In this document: positions 35,105-46,317 of the stretch, piece by piece | Position numbering within the stretch: position 1 is the stretch's first letter | Layout: each line of letters starts with the position of its first letter | Source: Voacanga thouarsii | Lineage: Eukaryota; Streptophyta; Magnoliopsida; Gentianales; Apocynaceae | Direction: 5' to 3' | Length of the DNA stretch: 64,000 bases | NCBI GenBank assembly: GCA_026120185.1 | Contig: JANUWF010001271.1 | Location: 62,001-126,000, forward strand | Translations under genes and position numbers: made by a program | Notes under the pieces: model-generated | The model's input: only the letters and a program-made list of their open reading frames with translations | Told to the model about the DNA's origin: nothing | Database searches by the model: none

Positions 35105-35570
35105 ATATCCTTAGCATCCTTGCTTCAGCAACTTCCGGGCTTTTGCTCCAGCTATCACAAACTTCAATTCCTTTACTTACTTGCCATTGAATTCCAGAAC
35201 ATCACAATAAGGTCTAATGAACTGGACAGACTTATTCTTATAATCTACCTTAGCTCCATGCTTAGCTAGCTAATCCATTCCCAAAATTAGGTCATAGTCA
35301 CCAATAGCTAAGATTATCAGGTCTTCTTCCAAGTTCTCTTTCCCCACTCCAATCTTACAACTCTATACATACCGATCTGCTTGTACCACTTTTCCCAATG
35401 GCGTACTTACCAATAAGGTAAAAGGTAGTTCTACTCCATCCCAATCCAAATGATATGCACAATTCTTGTTTAGACAGGAATGGGTAGGTCCAGGGTCTAT
35501 TAATGCAGTAACTAAACGACCTTACATAGTAAATGTACCTTCCACCACTGCTGCATCTGCTCCTACTTCC
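35105..35570 (-). pseudogene. Tekay-1 aspartic protease
   Basis: Minus-strand translation gives ALIDPGPTHSCLN near 35475-35510, the active site where DTGATHS is expected. Thr to Pro and Ala to Pro changes destroy the catalytic motif. LILAIGDYDLILGMD follows near 35280-35320, matching the family's second conserved block (D-x-I-L-G-M-D-W), with Trp replaced by a stop. Confidence 0.8.
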
Positions 35571-36645
35571 TCTCGTTGAGAGTAAAAACCTTTGCTTTTA
35601 CTTGCGGCTTCTGAGTTCTACTTCCGGAGGCTCCTGCGGTATTGGCTTAATTGGCTCCTGTGGTCTGGGCTGGGTTTCCTTGCCCGATTTGAAGGAATTT
35701 TGGGCAAGCATTTCAGAGAAGCTTCGGGTCTCTGCAATTATAGCATTTCCTTTCAGCTCCCTTAAACTAATAGTTCTTCTCCACATGACCCTTCTTTCCA
35801 CAATGTCGGTACGATGGGAGATTTTGTGTAGGACCAGTCGGCACCGTGTGTACTTGCTTTCCTCAGTTCTGTCATTGCTGGTGGGTAGGTCGCTTATTAG
35901 CTTATTGCCTTTGAAAAGGCCTCAATGGTTGTCTTGGTAGCAAGAACGGTTTCGGTACCATCCTGCTTCGATCCTCATTCTCTGTTCGGGTCGTCGCGTC
36001 CACCGCCCCAAAATATGTCGTTGGTGGAGAAGGTGCTAAAGCCCTTCTTAGCTTCTATCTCAATCCCTTGACAAACTACCTAGTTCGATTTTGCTCGGTA
36101 TCTACCAGTCTCTTGCAATACTTTGACAGTTGAGGGAAGCGAGCAATATACTAAACTATAGTCTTGCTTCCTTGCTTTAAATTCTAAAACTCGTCCTCCT
36201 TTTTCTCCACTATCCACTATAGGATATATTTCACTTTGAATGCCTCTACAAAATTAGCCCACATCTAGTCTTGATCTATCAGTTCACAGTTTTCTTGGAT
36301 TCACTGCCACCATAGTTGAACTAGGCTTCTCAGCTTGAATGTAGCAAATTTAACCATCTACTTCTCTGTGTGTTGGAGTGTAGCAAAGATGTCCTCCATC
36401 TGCTCCACCTACTGCTCCATTTTCTGATCTTATTCGGCTTCACCTAGGAAGATGGGAGGTTAAAATTTCAGAAAACTCTCTAGAGCTTCATCTTCACATT
36501 TTAGGTTCTTTCGCTCCAACAAAGTTTGTCGTATCTCGGTCATCTTGTGAAATACTTGCCCCATGGTCATATTCATAGGCTCTTCAGACCCCACTTCTTG
36601 CTCTGACTTGTTCTTATTCCCCTGATTTGGTGAGGAAAGTTGAGT
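35571..36645 (-). pseudogene. Tekay-1 gag, main part
   Basis: The frame 36460-36645 starts the capsid region (MTMGQVFHKMTEIRQTL, LESFLKF). Broken sequence continues with QLWW-type capsid blocks (near 36310) and a C-H-C knuckle remnant with HCGKKGHVEKN (near 35790-35830), then a Pro/Gln-rich linker into protease. The first 26 residues are separated by the solo LTR and lie at 40786-40863. Several stops are present. Confidence 0.8.
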
Positions 36646-36650
36646 AGCAT
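36646..36650 (+). repeat. Target-site duplication AGCAT (left)
   Basis: AGCAT directly precedes the solo LTR and is repeated at 40786-40790. Confidence 0.9.
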
Positions 36651-36902
36651 TGTGAAACCCCAACTAAAACTAACCCTAAAGTAAGGGGGGTCGGGATGCA
36701 TATCATATTTTCTTACATGCATAAATATATTTTTGAATAATTTTATATGCTTTAGATTATGATTTATAGTCTAGAAGGCTTAATTGTGCTTATTGAGTAG
36801 GAAGGGTAAAGTGGTAATTTTGCTTGAAGTAAAAATAGGGAGATAGCTTGAGGATTAAATAGGAAGAATATTTGAGAGAGAAAATAAGAACAAGGGTTGT
36901 TG

Positions 36903-36957
36903 TGGTTTAGTGGTTGGAGCTTTGGAATTTATTCCTAAGGTCTTGAGTTCAAATCCC
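36903..36957 (+). other. tRNA-like box A/box B module in solo LTR
   Basis: TGGTTTAGTGGTTGGAGC (36903-36920) and GAGTTCAAATCCC (36945-36957) have tRNA-type spacing of 42 bases between starts. They lie 252 bases from the LTR start, as in the related LTRs. Confidence 0.45.
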
Positions 36958-38539
36958 ATCATTTAAGTTTTAGCATAATTAAATTTTATTTTGTTTAAGG
37001 TTGGACTTTCTACCTTGGTATTCCATAAGTAGAAGTAGGAGTGTTGTCCGATGGGAAGACATGAAGGGAATGTCCTAATCCTATTTTTATGCCCTACAAG
37101 AATTCTGAAGGGATTCATGTCCTTCTACTCTCTAGCTTACCTTAATTCTTTATCAATTGAGTTGTTCAATTTAGCCCAAGGCCATTTTTATTTCCAGAAA
37201 ATCCAGCAAGGTTCATTAGCCTTGGAATCTCGAAAATGACTCTTAGAGGAAAGAATATTGGCTGGAAATGGGGAAGGAGTTAAGGAGGGTTCCCAAGAGA
37301 ATTAATCTCCATAGTTGAACCTTCAAACTTCACCCCATAATTGTTCATTTTCTTCATGGTAGCAATTTGGAAATTTTCCAGCTTCATTGACTAGTCCATC
37401 TTTTGAAAACTTCAGCCATTTTTCTCACTCAAATATTGCCAAAAAAATAGCCAATTTGTTCAGGTTGAAGACTGAAACCTTTGGCAAAAAATCAGACCAC
37501 ACAAAGCTGTGCAAACCAGGAAAAAAACCTGGACAGTTTCGCAGCTTAGAAGTTCAAAAACCAAGCTGTTTCTTTTTACCTTCAAACCAGTAATTCATCT
37601 CTATCTTTCCTCCATAAAGAATGCTAGAAACCAGCTTTAAAGGACCCTCCAATACCCCTTCAAACCTTCTGCAAGTCGGCTGAAACATTGCAGAAAAAAC
37701 TGCACAAAAATTCCAGCAAAACCTCTCGAATGAACAACAAAAAATTCCAGCCTTGCTCCCTCTTCAACCTTGTCCGAAAATCATTTCAACTTTCTGTGAA
37801 AATAACCTTAGTCAGCCATGAACTGAACTTTATCACCCTCCTCCATTGATCTGCACAAATGAGTACCATAGCTACTCCTTAAATCACTAAAATCAAGCTT
37901 TCAATTGGAATTCAAAATTTTAGCAAATTGCTCCATGAAAACTTCCATGGATTGAGCTTCAACTAACCAGAAATTACCTCCACAATAACACTTAGAATTT
38001 TGGCCACCCTATAACTCTTACAAACCTCATTCATCTCAGCAAAACTTCAACAAAACCAGTAGGCCATAGCAGCTCCAAGAACCTTCATCAACTAAACCAC
38101 TCTTACCATATCTTCTACCTTAATTCACTCCCTAAACTACTTCTTTTGAATTTCAAACAACCAACTTTCTCTCTTTCCCTTAATCTGAAAATCCAATCAC
38201 AAGAATTTCTCTAACCATTCGGCCAACATCCTTCAGCAAATTTCGTCCAGCTTTCTCTCCATTCTCTCCATTTCTCCAAGAACACCAAGAATACACACCA
38301 CCATTCTCCAAGCCTAAGACCACTCCAAACACCTCCAATCCCTTCCAAAAACTCCAGATCAAGTCTACTCACCCTCTAGAGACCATTTCTGTATTTTATA
38401 ACATCAAACATTGAAAACAAAATTCTTCTATCGGATCAAAAACCAGAATTTTTCTTGAACATTCAAGAACTCTCTCAAGGTAACCAAGAACAATTTTGAT
38501 CATTCTTCTTTTCTCTTCAATCTTTAATATAATGTACTA

Positions 38540-38545
<6 letters not shown>

Positions 38546-38583
<38 letters not shown>
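38546..38583. repeat. (CT)n microsatellite in solo LTR
   Basis: An uninterrupted TC run at the same LTR position as the (GA)n at 27511 of the oppositely oriented copy, followed in both by the 'ttggccgaa' stretch. Confidence 0.95.
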
Positions 38584-38587
<4 letters not shown>

Positions 38588-40785
38588 CCGAAATGGTTGT
38601 TTCACCAATGGTCATTGTTCTTCTTCTTCCTTGGACAAATCAAGCCTTCTACGCATGTGGACCTCCTTGGATCTTCAACAAGATTGTCATCAACCAAGTA
38701 TTTCTCTTTAACCCCCTCCTTAATTCTAAAATCATGTCTCCTAGATGTTGTTAGAAAATGATAGATGATGTTTGGGGATTGAGTATATGCTTGTGTATGA
38801 AGGAGTTGAGATTGGAGTATGGGGATGTTTTGCCATGATTAAGTGCTATAGTATTTCTTGTGGATCGATGCATGTGTTTCATATCTTGAGTAAGTTAGAT
38901 GGTTAAGCATGCTAGATATTATGTCACCTTTGGAGAATAAGGTTTTATGTTCTTGTATTCTTGTTGAAGCTATGAATATGATTATGCTTAGTGAAGTTTG
39001 GATCATGTGATGGTAGATATGGATTTAAGCCTTTATTCAGGAATTGAATGGTTTGTTGATTGGTGTTGGAGTTTATGTTCATGATTCTTGTTAGCCATTG
39101 GAAAATTATGATCATGACCTTGTTAATTCTAAACTATTTAAGTTAGCCAATTTTAATACCTTGATAAAAATTAATACAATATTTTTCTCCAATAATTTCA
39201 AAAACCCTTGGAAGCTTTGAGAGTTGGATTATTAAATGAAATAGTGAGATTTTAGCCAAATAAATGATATCTTCTATTAAAAATAATATATATAAATATT
39301 ATAAATAAAAAAGATAATAAATAAGGCCTTTTATATAAATAATCATGATAGGTAAAATATTAATCTTATAGTTCATATATTCATAAATACTATTAAAATT
39401 TATTTATTACCATATGATAAAAATTAATAAAATTCACTATTAATCTTATTTACTAATTATTAATTGAGAGATTAGTAATAATTTATTGTTTTTAAGACTT
39501 AGAACCCTTTATCAAATAAACCCTAGTTTATTTATTAATAACAAAGATTATATTTGAACCTATAACTTATTAGTAATTATTTCACAATCCCTAGTTATTT
39601 TATTATCAAGCTAGCTTTATTTTATAAAACTCTTTTATCATCTAGCCTTTAAGCTTAGGACATTAGGGTCATGATCGTAATAAGTTGAACTAGGATTATT
39701 TATGGAAGCGAATTTGGCTTGAGTTTAATTATGGCTTGCGTTTACCCCAGGCGGGGTAAGGTCAGCTTTGGAAGATCTTTGAATTAGCTCAAGCAAAGGA
39801 TCAGGTAAGCTCCTGCATAATACTTATTTTCTGTAAAAAGGTTACTATAGCAAGCTAAACGCTAAGTGTGTGAACACTCATTTTGTAAAGGCAATTAAGG
39901 ATTGTTTCCTTTCTTGTTTCAGTTAAACAAATTATTTGAAAATCATCAAGTAGTTTTGCTCAAACACCAAACTATTTCTAAAATCAATTTTGACACGGAC
40001 ATTGAGTACTTAATAAGGGTAGGCTAGTAGTACTAGTTTTGAAGAGCAAGAGTGGGTCTTCAAGCAGGAGGCCAGTTCCAGAAGATGAACTCAACTTGGA
40101 GAAGCGACAATACTACTTAGTTATGCCGGTCCGAGCTAGCAAGTTTCAGTCATGTGGACTGTGTGTTTTTGGAATGGATAATCGATATGTTTGGGTGTAG
40201 AGAATGAGGAGTATCTTACTCAGTAGGCCGTACACCTACCTTTTGTTAGTTTATACAAAGTGTGGCATTCTGACAGTTGTATGGTCATGGGGCCCAACGT
40301 GTGGTAACCCATGGTCACCCTTTCTAGTGGTTGATTTTATTGTGCACATGTATAGTTTGAAAAGAGAAAAATGCCAGTCATTATTTTTAACATTGTCTAA
40401 TGCTTGCTAGTACATTTTCTTATGAAGTTTTTACAACTTGCATACATGAACTATTTTACCTAAAACACTCAAAGCACACACGGACTTACTGAGATTTTTA
40501 TCTCATTACCTTTTATGCCATATTTCAGGTCGATCCTGCTGTGGGGATGAGTAGCTAGAATGTTTCCTGCTTGAAGACTTTTGTTGTTTATTTTATATGT
40601 TGCTTTGAGAGATGATAGTGAACAATATATTTTTTTGGATTTGTTCTTGAATTTTGGGTTGTAATAAGTTTTAATTTTAAAGTATTATTTTATTTCCGTT
40701 TGTGTATCCTAGTTATAAAGACTCCTTATCCTTTGGACGGGGCGACATCCGCAGCCGTGTTGGGCCTAGGTAGTGGGGTATTAGA

Positions 40786-40863
40786 AGCATCATATTCCAG
40801 AGTCACGGGTTCTACTTCAGAAACCCTTCTGCTAGTTGCTGTTATGCGACGCTTTGGTGCCAT
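40786..40863 (-). pseudogene. Tekay-1 gag N-terminus (split off by solo LTR)
   Basis: The minus strand starts ATG at 40863 and encodes MAPKRRITATSRRVSEVEP and a few more residues, ending at the AGCAT duplication. The frame then resumes at 36650 with TQLSSPNQ. A basic N-terminus is usual for this gag family. The start was chosen because it is the first Met in frame with the capsid region. Confidence 0.8.
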
Positions 40864-41126
40864 TCTAAACCATTGCCCCCAAATAATAAGTTATGCATCA
40901 AAGTTCAACATATTTAAATCTAGAATACATTCACATTTAGACTTAAGTAAAAGTAAATAAAATGCAAGCTTTGCACAAATAATTACATTTTCCAAGATTG
41001 GAGTACACCAAGGTACTCTTATTTGCATAAATTTTAAAATAAAGCATTGAATATAAATGAACCTCTAACATACGAGTTTATTGAAAGTAGTAAATAACAA
41101 CTTCCTAATCATCGAAAACTTTAGCC
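40864..41126. other. Tekay-1 untranslated leader part
   Basis: An AT-rich 260-base stretch between the upstream ORF and gag, without coding signs. Confidence 0.6.
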
Positions 41127-41636
41127 CTAATCCTCATCAGAATCCTCAGTGTCGGCATCATGCAACCAACCCCCAATATTCTTAGAAAGGTCTATCCCTG
41201 CAACATTCACAAATCCATAGTCCATAGGTTCCTTCTCGGGTCTCCTAGAACTCTCTCCAGTTTCAACACAGTTGGGTGGGGGTACAAAATAGGGTATAGG
41301 TGGAGATTCATAGTCTATCTCTCCCGGGTTATCACTATTAGCAGTTAAGTTAAACATGAGGCTAGGTGGGTTTGGGATATATTCCATATCAATACCCTCA
41401 TCCTCACTATCAGAGATTAGGTCTATTATAGGTATAGGGGGTGGCTCAATAATTTGAACCTCACCATCACTACTTTCTTCTAAATGTATGACTGGTTGAG
41501 GTGTGGGTTGTGGTGCAGGTTGTGGCACTGGTAAGTCTTCTAGGTAGTTAGGGATTGGTGGATGCCATTGCTGCCCCTTCCTTGCGGTTCTATACATTCT
41601 AACTAACCTATAACATAAACAACCCAGATTAGTCAA
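41127..41636 (-). CDS. Upstream acidic/Pro-rich ORF of Tekay-1
   Basis: This frame of 169 codons lies between the primer-binding site and gag on the element's coding strand. A more likely start is the Met at residue 14 (about 41597), giving 156 residues. The protein has a basic start (MYRTARKGQQWHPP), a Pro/Gln repeat (PVPQPAPQPTPQPV, about residues 50-64), acidic Ser/Asp/Glu clusters (DLISDSEDEG near 91-100) and an acidic end, DTEDSDED. No domain is recognised. It has no stop although every pol domain nearby is broken. It could be a retrotransposon accessory ORF or simply chance survival. Confidence 0.5.
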   Translation of the reverse strand: MTNLGCLCYRLVRMYRTARKGQQWHPPIPNYLEDLPVPQPAPQPTPQPVIHLEESSDGEVQIIEPPPIPIIDLISDSEDEGIDMEYIPNPPSLMFNLTANSDNPGEIDYESPPIPYFVPPPNCVETGESSRRPEKEPMDYGFVNVAGIDLSKNIGGWLHDADTEDSDED

Positions 41637-41689
41637 AAGATTTTAATCCTAATGAAACAAAGTAAATACTATCAATAGTTGCCCAAACC

Positions 41690-41706
41690 TAGGCTTTGAT
41701 ACCACT
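41690..41706 (-). other. Tekay-1 primer-binding site (tRNA-iMet type)
   Basis: Directly inside the 5' LTR end, the minus strand reads AGTGGTATCAAAGCC. TGGTATCAAAGC differs by one base from TGGTATCAGAGC, the complement of the initiator tRNA-Met 3' end used by many plant retrotransposons. It fixes the element's orientation and the LTR end at 41707. Confidence 0.85.
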
Positions 41707-44417
41707 TGTAACGCCCTACTACCTACGTACCCTATTTGTGTTGGGGATATCGCCCCGTCCATAAGACAAGGGGTCTTTATAACTAGGACTCACAAAAGAA
41801 ATGAAATAAATAATTTAAATTTAAACTTATTACAACTCAAACAATACGTGAACAATTCCCAAAATAAACAAATGTCTGCTAGAGTCTCTGAAAATGATAT
41901 ACATAGAAAAAGAAATGAGTCTTCAAAATAAAAGAAATCTATAATCAATAACCTGCACAGTAGGATTGACCTGAAAGCATGGTATAAAAAGGTGGTGAGA
42001 CATAAATCTCTGTAAGCCCATGTATGCATTGGGTGCTTCAGGTAAAATAATTCGTGTATGCAAGTTGAGAAATCTTCATAAAAGTAAAGTGGTGGTAAGT
42101 CTCAAATAAATTTCACAAATGAGGAGTGGTGTTTTCATTTTAAAAGCCATACATGTATACAATAAAAGCAACCGCTCAAAAGAAGTACCATAGTCCCACA
42201 CTTTGTGCACCATGACCAAAGAACGTTCAAGATGCCACATTTTGTGCATACTAACAAAAGTAGGTGTATGGCCTATAGAATGTGATACTCCTCTATCTCT
42301 ACACCCAATCTTATCGGTTGTCCATTTTGGAAATGCACAGTCTACTTGGCTGTACTTGCTAGCTCGGACCGATAAGATCTACAGGACTGGTATCCTATCC
42401 GGGAAGGACTCACCCCTCAGAGGTGACCACCTACTGAGTATTAGGGATATGCCCTAGAGTTAATTTGTACTTAAACTATTGTCGTTATGTTTTATCTAAT
42501 AATATGAGGTTTTCCTTTCCATGAATAGTGCATTTTGTTTTGTGGTCATCAAGCACCTGACTTGATAGTAAAACCCTACAATGAATATTCTAAAACTATC
42601 CTTGATTGATTATTATTATTGGAACAATAATAAATTAAGATTAGTATGTTTATGTCTTGATGGCTATGTTTTACTGGTCATGGATATTTATGATATCAAG
42701 TCAAAATATAATTAAATGTTAGAGAACATTGTATTGGACATGACTCACTGTGAGAGTACCTCATGGAACATGTCATAAGTACTTTCTAGCCATAATGATA
42801 TTAAAAGTCCTTCGAAATAAATTCATCATAGTTTCCTACTTGATAAATTCTATATTTTGACGTTGTCTAAAGTTATCTTTAACCAGATAATAAATTAGAC
42901 TACTGTTGGATATAGAATAAATCAAGGAGAAGAATATGATTGATAGTGAAGGAATTTGTCCCTCTCAATTATGGAAAAGATATCCATGGGCCCCTTAATA
43001 AGTTAGACTATTAAAATGCATGACCGTGCTCAAATATATCAATTTAGGATATTAATATTATTTGTTTGAACAGTCTACTATGAAATGAAGAAGTAATTGA
43101 TTAAGCTTAATAAGGATGACATGCTCCGTGCCTTATGCTTAATCTGGACATCGTGTGACAAAAGGACTAAATACAAAATTATGATTTGGTTCAAAGTGAT
43201 CACCGATCTTCATTTAACCTAGATAGTTATAATGTTTTGCTAGAAACAGTTTATAACTTGTGGGCCATTTAAATATGATTTGGGCACACTGCCAGTGTCA
43301 AATGAACTTATATGGTCACACAATAAGCGAACTTGTTAGGTTATTTTTCTGGTAACTAGATTTGAAGAATCTGGAAATATGTCTAAGTTAATCGAACCTA
43401 GAAAATTTATCAGATACAATGAATCTGAAAATATGTCCACATTCGATGTATTTGGATGATGTCCAGATTATAAGAATCCGACTCAGTAAATTAATTAGTT
43501 ACATTACCAAGATAGTGGCAGAATCTTATCATATTAATTTTAATTTAATTTTAATTTAAATTAAAATAAGATAAGATTTTATTAGAGTTGGACTTTAAGA
43601 GGTTCGGAGGGGTTTTTAAGAAAACCCTAGCTATCTTGTCAAGAGCCTCGTTCTGTTAAAAAATAGTCGTGCCTCCATTCACCAGAAAAATAAGCCTCTC
43701 AAACCCTAGGCACTAGCATTCTTGGCATAACGAGTTAGTTCACTGTGTGTATCTGATAGAGGATGTTCACACACTACAATGTCTGGTGATCATTCGGGTT
43801 GCCCGTGCGACAGCATAATCAGAATCAAAAGATCTCGATTATGCTGAACAGAGGTAATTCTGTAAACCTTTAGATCTTCTTAATCATTTACTTAGGTCCT
43901 CGGAAAGGATTCGTGGATGTTTTTCGCCTTTAAAAGTCCATGAATCCTAACATTGAGAGACTTACCCTAACCTTTCAATGACTAGTCCTAGTAGTCTACC
44001 CTTACTGAGTACTCAACGTTGTATTTGTCCCTTTCTGGGAAACGAAGGATCATCTAATGTTTCCTTTGAAATAGCAATTATGGTTTCCAAAATTCTTGTC
44101 AAAGTTGGTTTTAGAAAAAGTTTAGCATTTTGTGTAAAATTTACTTGTTCAACTTTAAACTATTTAACTGATGGAAAAGAAAAAGAAAATTTATGCATAA
44201 CTGCATCCACAATACATCTTCACGTATACAATATGTTTGACTTGCCAAGGTGACTTTGATCTTCAAATAGTTTTAAGCAAGGACTTACTTGATCTCTTGC
44301 TTTTCTCGGGTGCAATAGCCTTCCAAGATAGTTCAAGGTATCCTAACCCCGCCTGGGGTAAATAACCAGACAACACTTGCTTAAATAAAGAACTCTTAGC
44401 CTAACATAGTTAGGTTC
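41707..44417 (-). mobile_element. Tekay-1 5' LTR (3' portion, interrupted)
   Basis: Sections 41707-42438 and 43953-44417 align with 24421-25640 of the 3' LTR, including 'cctatccgggaaggactcacc' and TTGAGTACTCAA-type sequence (ACTGAGTACTCAACG at 44004). A copia solo LTR interrupts it. The U3 half (about 3 kb) is missing because a family D copia LTR follows at 44418; it may lie beyond the window. Confidence 0.85.
42439..43952 (+). mobile_element. Copia solo LTR family E
   Basis: It starts TATTAGGGATATGCCCTAGAG (from TGTTAGGG) and ends CATGAATCCTAACA, 1514 bases. It is flanked by CTGAG (42434-42438) and TTGAG (43953-43957), a target duplication with one change. Restoring the site gives the ACTGAGAGACTTACC found in the 3' LTR at 25152. 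It has no internal coding sequence. Confidence 0.85.
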
Positions 44418-46242
44418 TATTGGGATGTGTGCCCTCTTAGACTAGGTTTCTGATGTAAAAAATCGAATATTTTAATAAAAGAATTCATTTTCAGAAATTA
44501 TTTGTGAATTTACAATTTTATTTATGCACAATTATTTTTAGAAAAGACCCATTGTGTTTAGGTAAGTGGTTCATGTGAATGGAGGTATTTCACAGTAAGG
44601 TATGAATCACGGGTTACCTAACACATAAACTTTTGTTCTTAACCGATTGATGAGAATAGAAATCTCATCATGTCTAGGTTATTATGTTGTGAATTCTAAA
44701 TGGGGAATGGCTTACCTTTAGCCAGTGAGTAGTCCACTCACTTCATGACATAAGCGTATTTCGAATACGTAGAAAAGGATCTGTAGTAGTGGCTTCTAAA
44801 AGTACTATATGGTAGAAACCTAGACTACTACCGCTACAGCGTGAACTAGTACTCTACGACTTGAGTATGAGTTGGTGGTCTGATGAAGCTGGAAGCATAT
44901 GCTTTGATATGCTATAGTTGAAGTTCTATCATAGGGCCAATATACTTGCATGTTGGGTATGTATGATTAGTTAGTTAAGATAGACTTGTACAAGATAGTT
45001 TCTATACTATATCGCCTCTTGTGCTTGTCTGAATGATCTAAATATCTAGGGCCCTAGGAAACATGACTTGGATGTTTGCTTTAGGGTAACTCCCTTCGAA
45101 AGCAGAAATAATTTAGGAAGTCGTGAATCATTGGACTAGAGGCCTAAGGATGGTAGATGTCATTTAGAGAGGTGTTAGTACACTTCTTCCTCTCTGAATG
45201 TACGATGGTATATAGAGGGGTATTTTAGTCATTACACTTATAGGTCGGAGACTTTGCTAATGCAGCATTATCCTTGGGGTCAATATTTCCTTATGGTAAT
45301 ATTAGGAAATATTTAAAATATAAAATACAGCTATTTATATGGCAAGGGTATTTTGGTTATTTTAGTAGCCAAGGCAGTGTGCCTTTTGGTCCCCAGTATA
45401 GACCGTGAGTCCTAATTAAATACGAGCTAAGGAATTGATCTTGAATTAAATAGAATTTATTTTATTTAAGTAGCCTGATTTAATTATTGGGCTAGAATAA
45501 AATAATGGTCCATGGAGAGAGAGAATTAATTAAATTAGTTTAGTGGGTTAATTAATTATTCAGGGTTTTGGCCCAGTTTGAATAATTAGGGATTAACCTG
45601 GGACTAAACTGATTTAGGCTTATTTAATTGGACTGGTTTATTTGGGCTGGAAAAATTATTTATTTGTTAGTCCATTAAGTTGGTTCTATCTAGAAAAATT
45701 AATTAAGCCTAAAAGGTTAACCTAAAAGTCCAATAGCTTAGTTCATTTTAACCTAGGGTTTTATTTAAGTTAAACAGGAGGGTTGGAAATAACGTCATAG
45801 TTACATAACACAAAATCTAAGAGACAACTTCTTCTTTGTGAAAGGCCAAGTGTCTCTCTTTCTCTCTCTCTTTCCAGAAGAATTCCCTAACCTTTTAGTT
45901 GTTCACCAAATGGTAGTTAGGTTGGCTATATACTGGAAGACCATGAGTTCGGCATTCACATACATGCAAAGGTGGAGTAGGAGGCTTGCAGGAATCGAAC
46001 CAGAGGATTTTACCAGCACACCTACCCCAGTTGTGCACATTCTGGTCCTGCCACCTTTGAGAACCAGAAGGAGAGGTAAAAGGTTTTAGACCTAGGGATT
46101 TGGAAAGGGCGCAACTGGCGTCGACTAGAGTAGCCGAAGCCGGTGCCGGCCCTGCCCTGGAATCCCCATTCTTGTTTTTCAAGTTTATTTTATATTCGCT
46201 TCCGCTGTGTGCCCTGTGTTTTTCCGCTTTTCCATGCCTTCA
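44418..46242 (+). mobile_element. Copia 5' LTR family D
   Basis: It starts TATTGGGATGTGTGCCCTC (TG decayed to TA) and ends TTCCATGCCTTCA, 1825 bases, directly followed by a primer-binding site. It shares the 'gcgtatttcgaatacgtaga' block with 24021-24420. A GC-rich 3' end (about 46110-46160) is typical for the end of such LTRs. The reading frames at 45838-46182 on both strands are not supported as genes. Confidence 0.75.
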
Positions 46243-46244
46243 AT

Positions 46245-46317
46245 TGGTATCAGAGCAAGAAGGTTTTGTGAAAATATAGGGAGCATGCATCTAGATGAAT
46301 AGAACAAGACACATATG
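46245..46317 (+). mobile_element. Family D primer-binding site and leader stub
   Basis: TGGTATCAGAGC at 46245-46256 is the exact complement of the initiator tRNA-Met 3' end. Only 61 further bases of the internal region remain before the next copia LTR starts at 46318. Confidence 0.85.

Larger units (their letters stand above)
36651..40785 (+). mobile_element. Complete 4.1 kb Tekay-type solo LTR inside gag
   Basis: It starts TGTGAAACCCC and ends GGGGTATTAGA (TGTTACA decayed to TATTAGA) and is flanked by perfect AGCAT duplications in the gag codons of Tekay-1, in the opposite orientation. It aligns along its full length with the Tekay-1 3' LTR: the 'gatgcatatcat' block, the tRNA-like module at 36903-36957, the (CT)n tract, the central AT-rich part, 'ttaccccaggcggggtaaggtcagc', the TTGAGTACTTAA palindrome and the terminal block. 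No internal region is present, so the element was reduced by LTR-LTR recombination. Confidence 0.9.

Noticed and set aside
36896..36970. tRNA gene
   Set aside because: Box A and box B spacing fits, but the acceptor-stem arms do not pair and the T-arm stem is poor, so it is listed only as a tRNA-like module.
24421..40785. A retrotransposon with LTRs in opposite orientation
   Set aside because: The plus-oriented LTR at 36651 has its own AGCAT duplications within gag, and the genuine 5' LTR with primer-binding site lies at 41707.
45838..46182. Protein-coding frames on both strands at the end of the family D LTR
   Set aside because: They fall in the U5 part of an LTR bounded by a primer-binding site at 46245; the Arg/Pro/Ala-rich translations reflect base composition.
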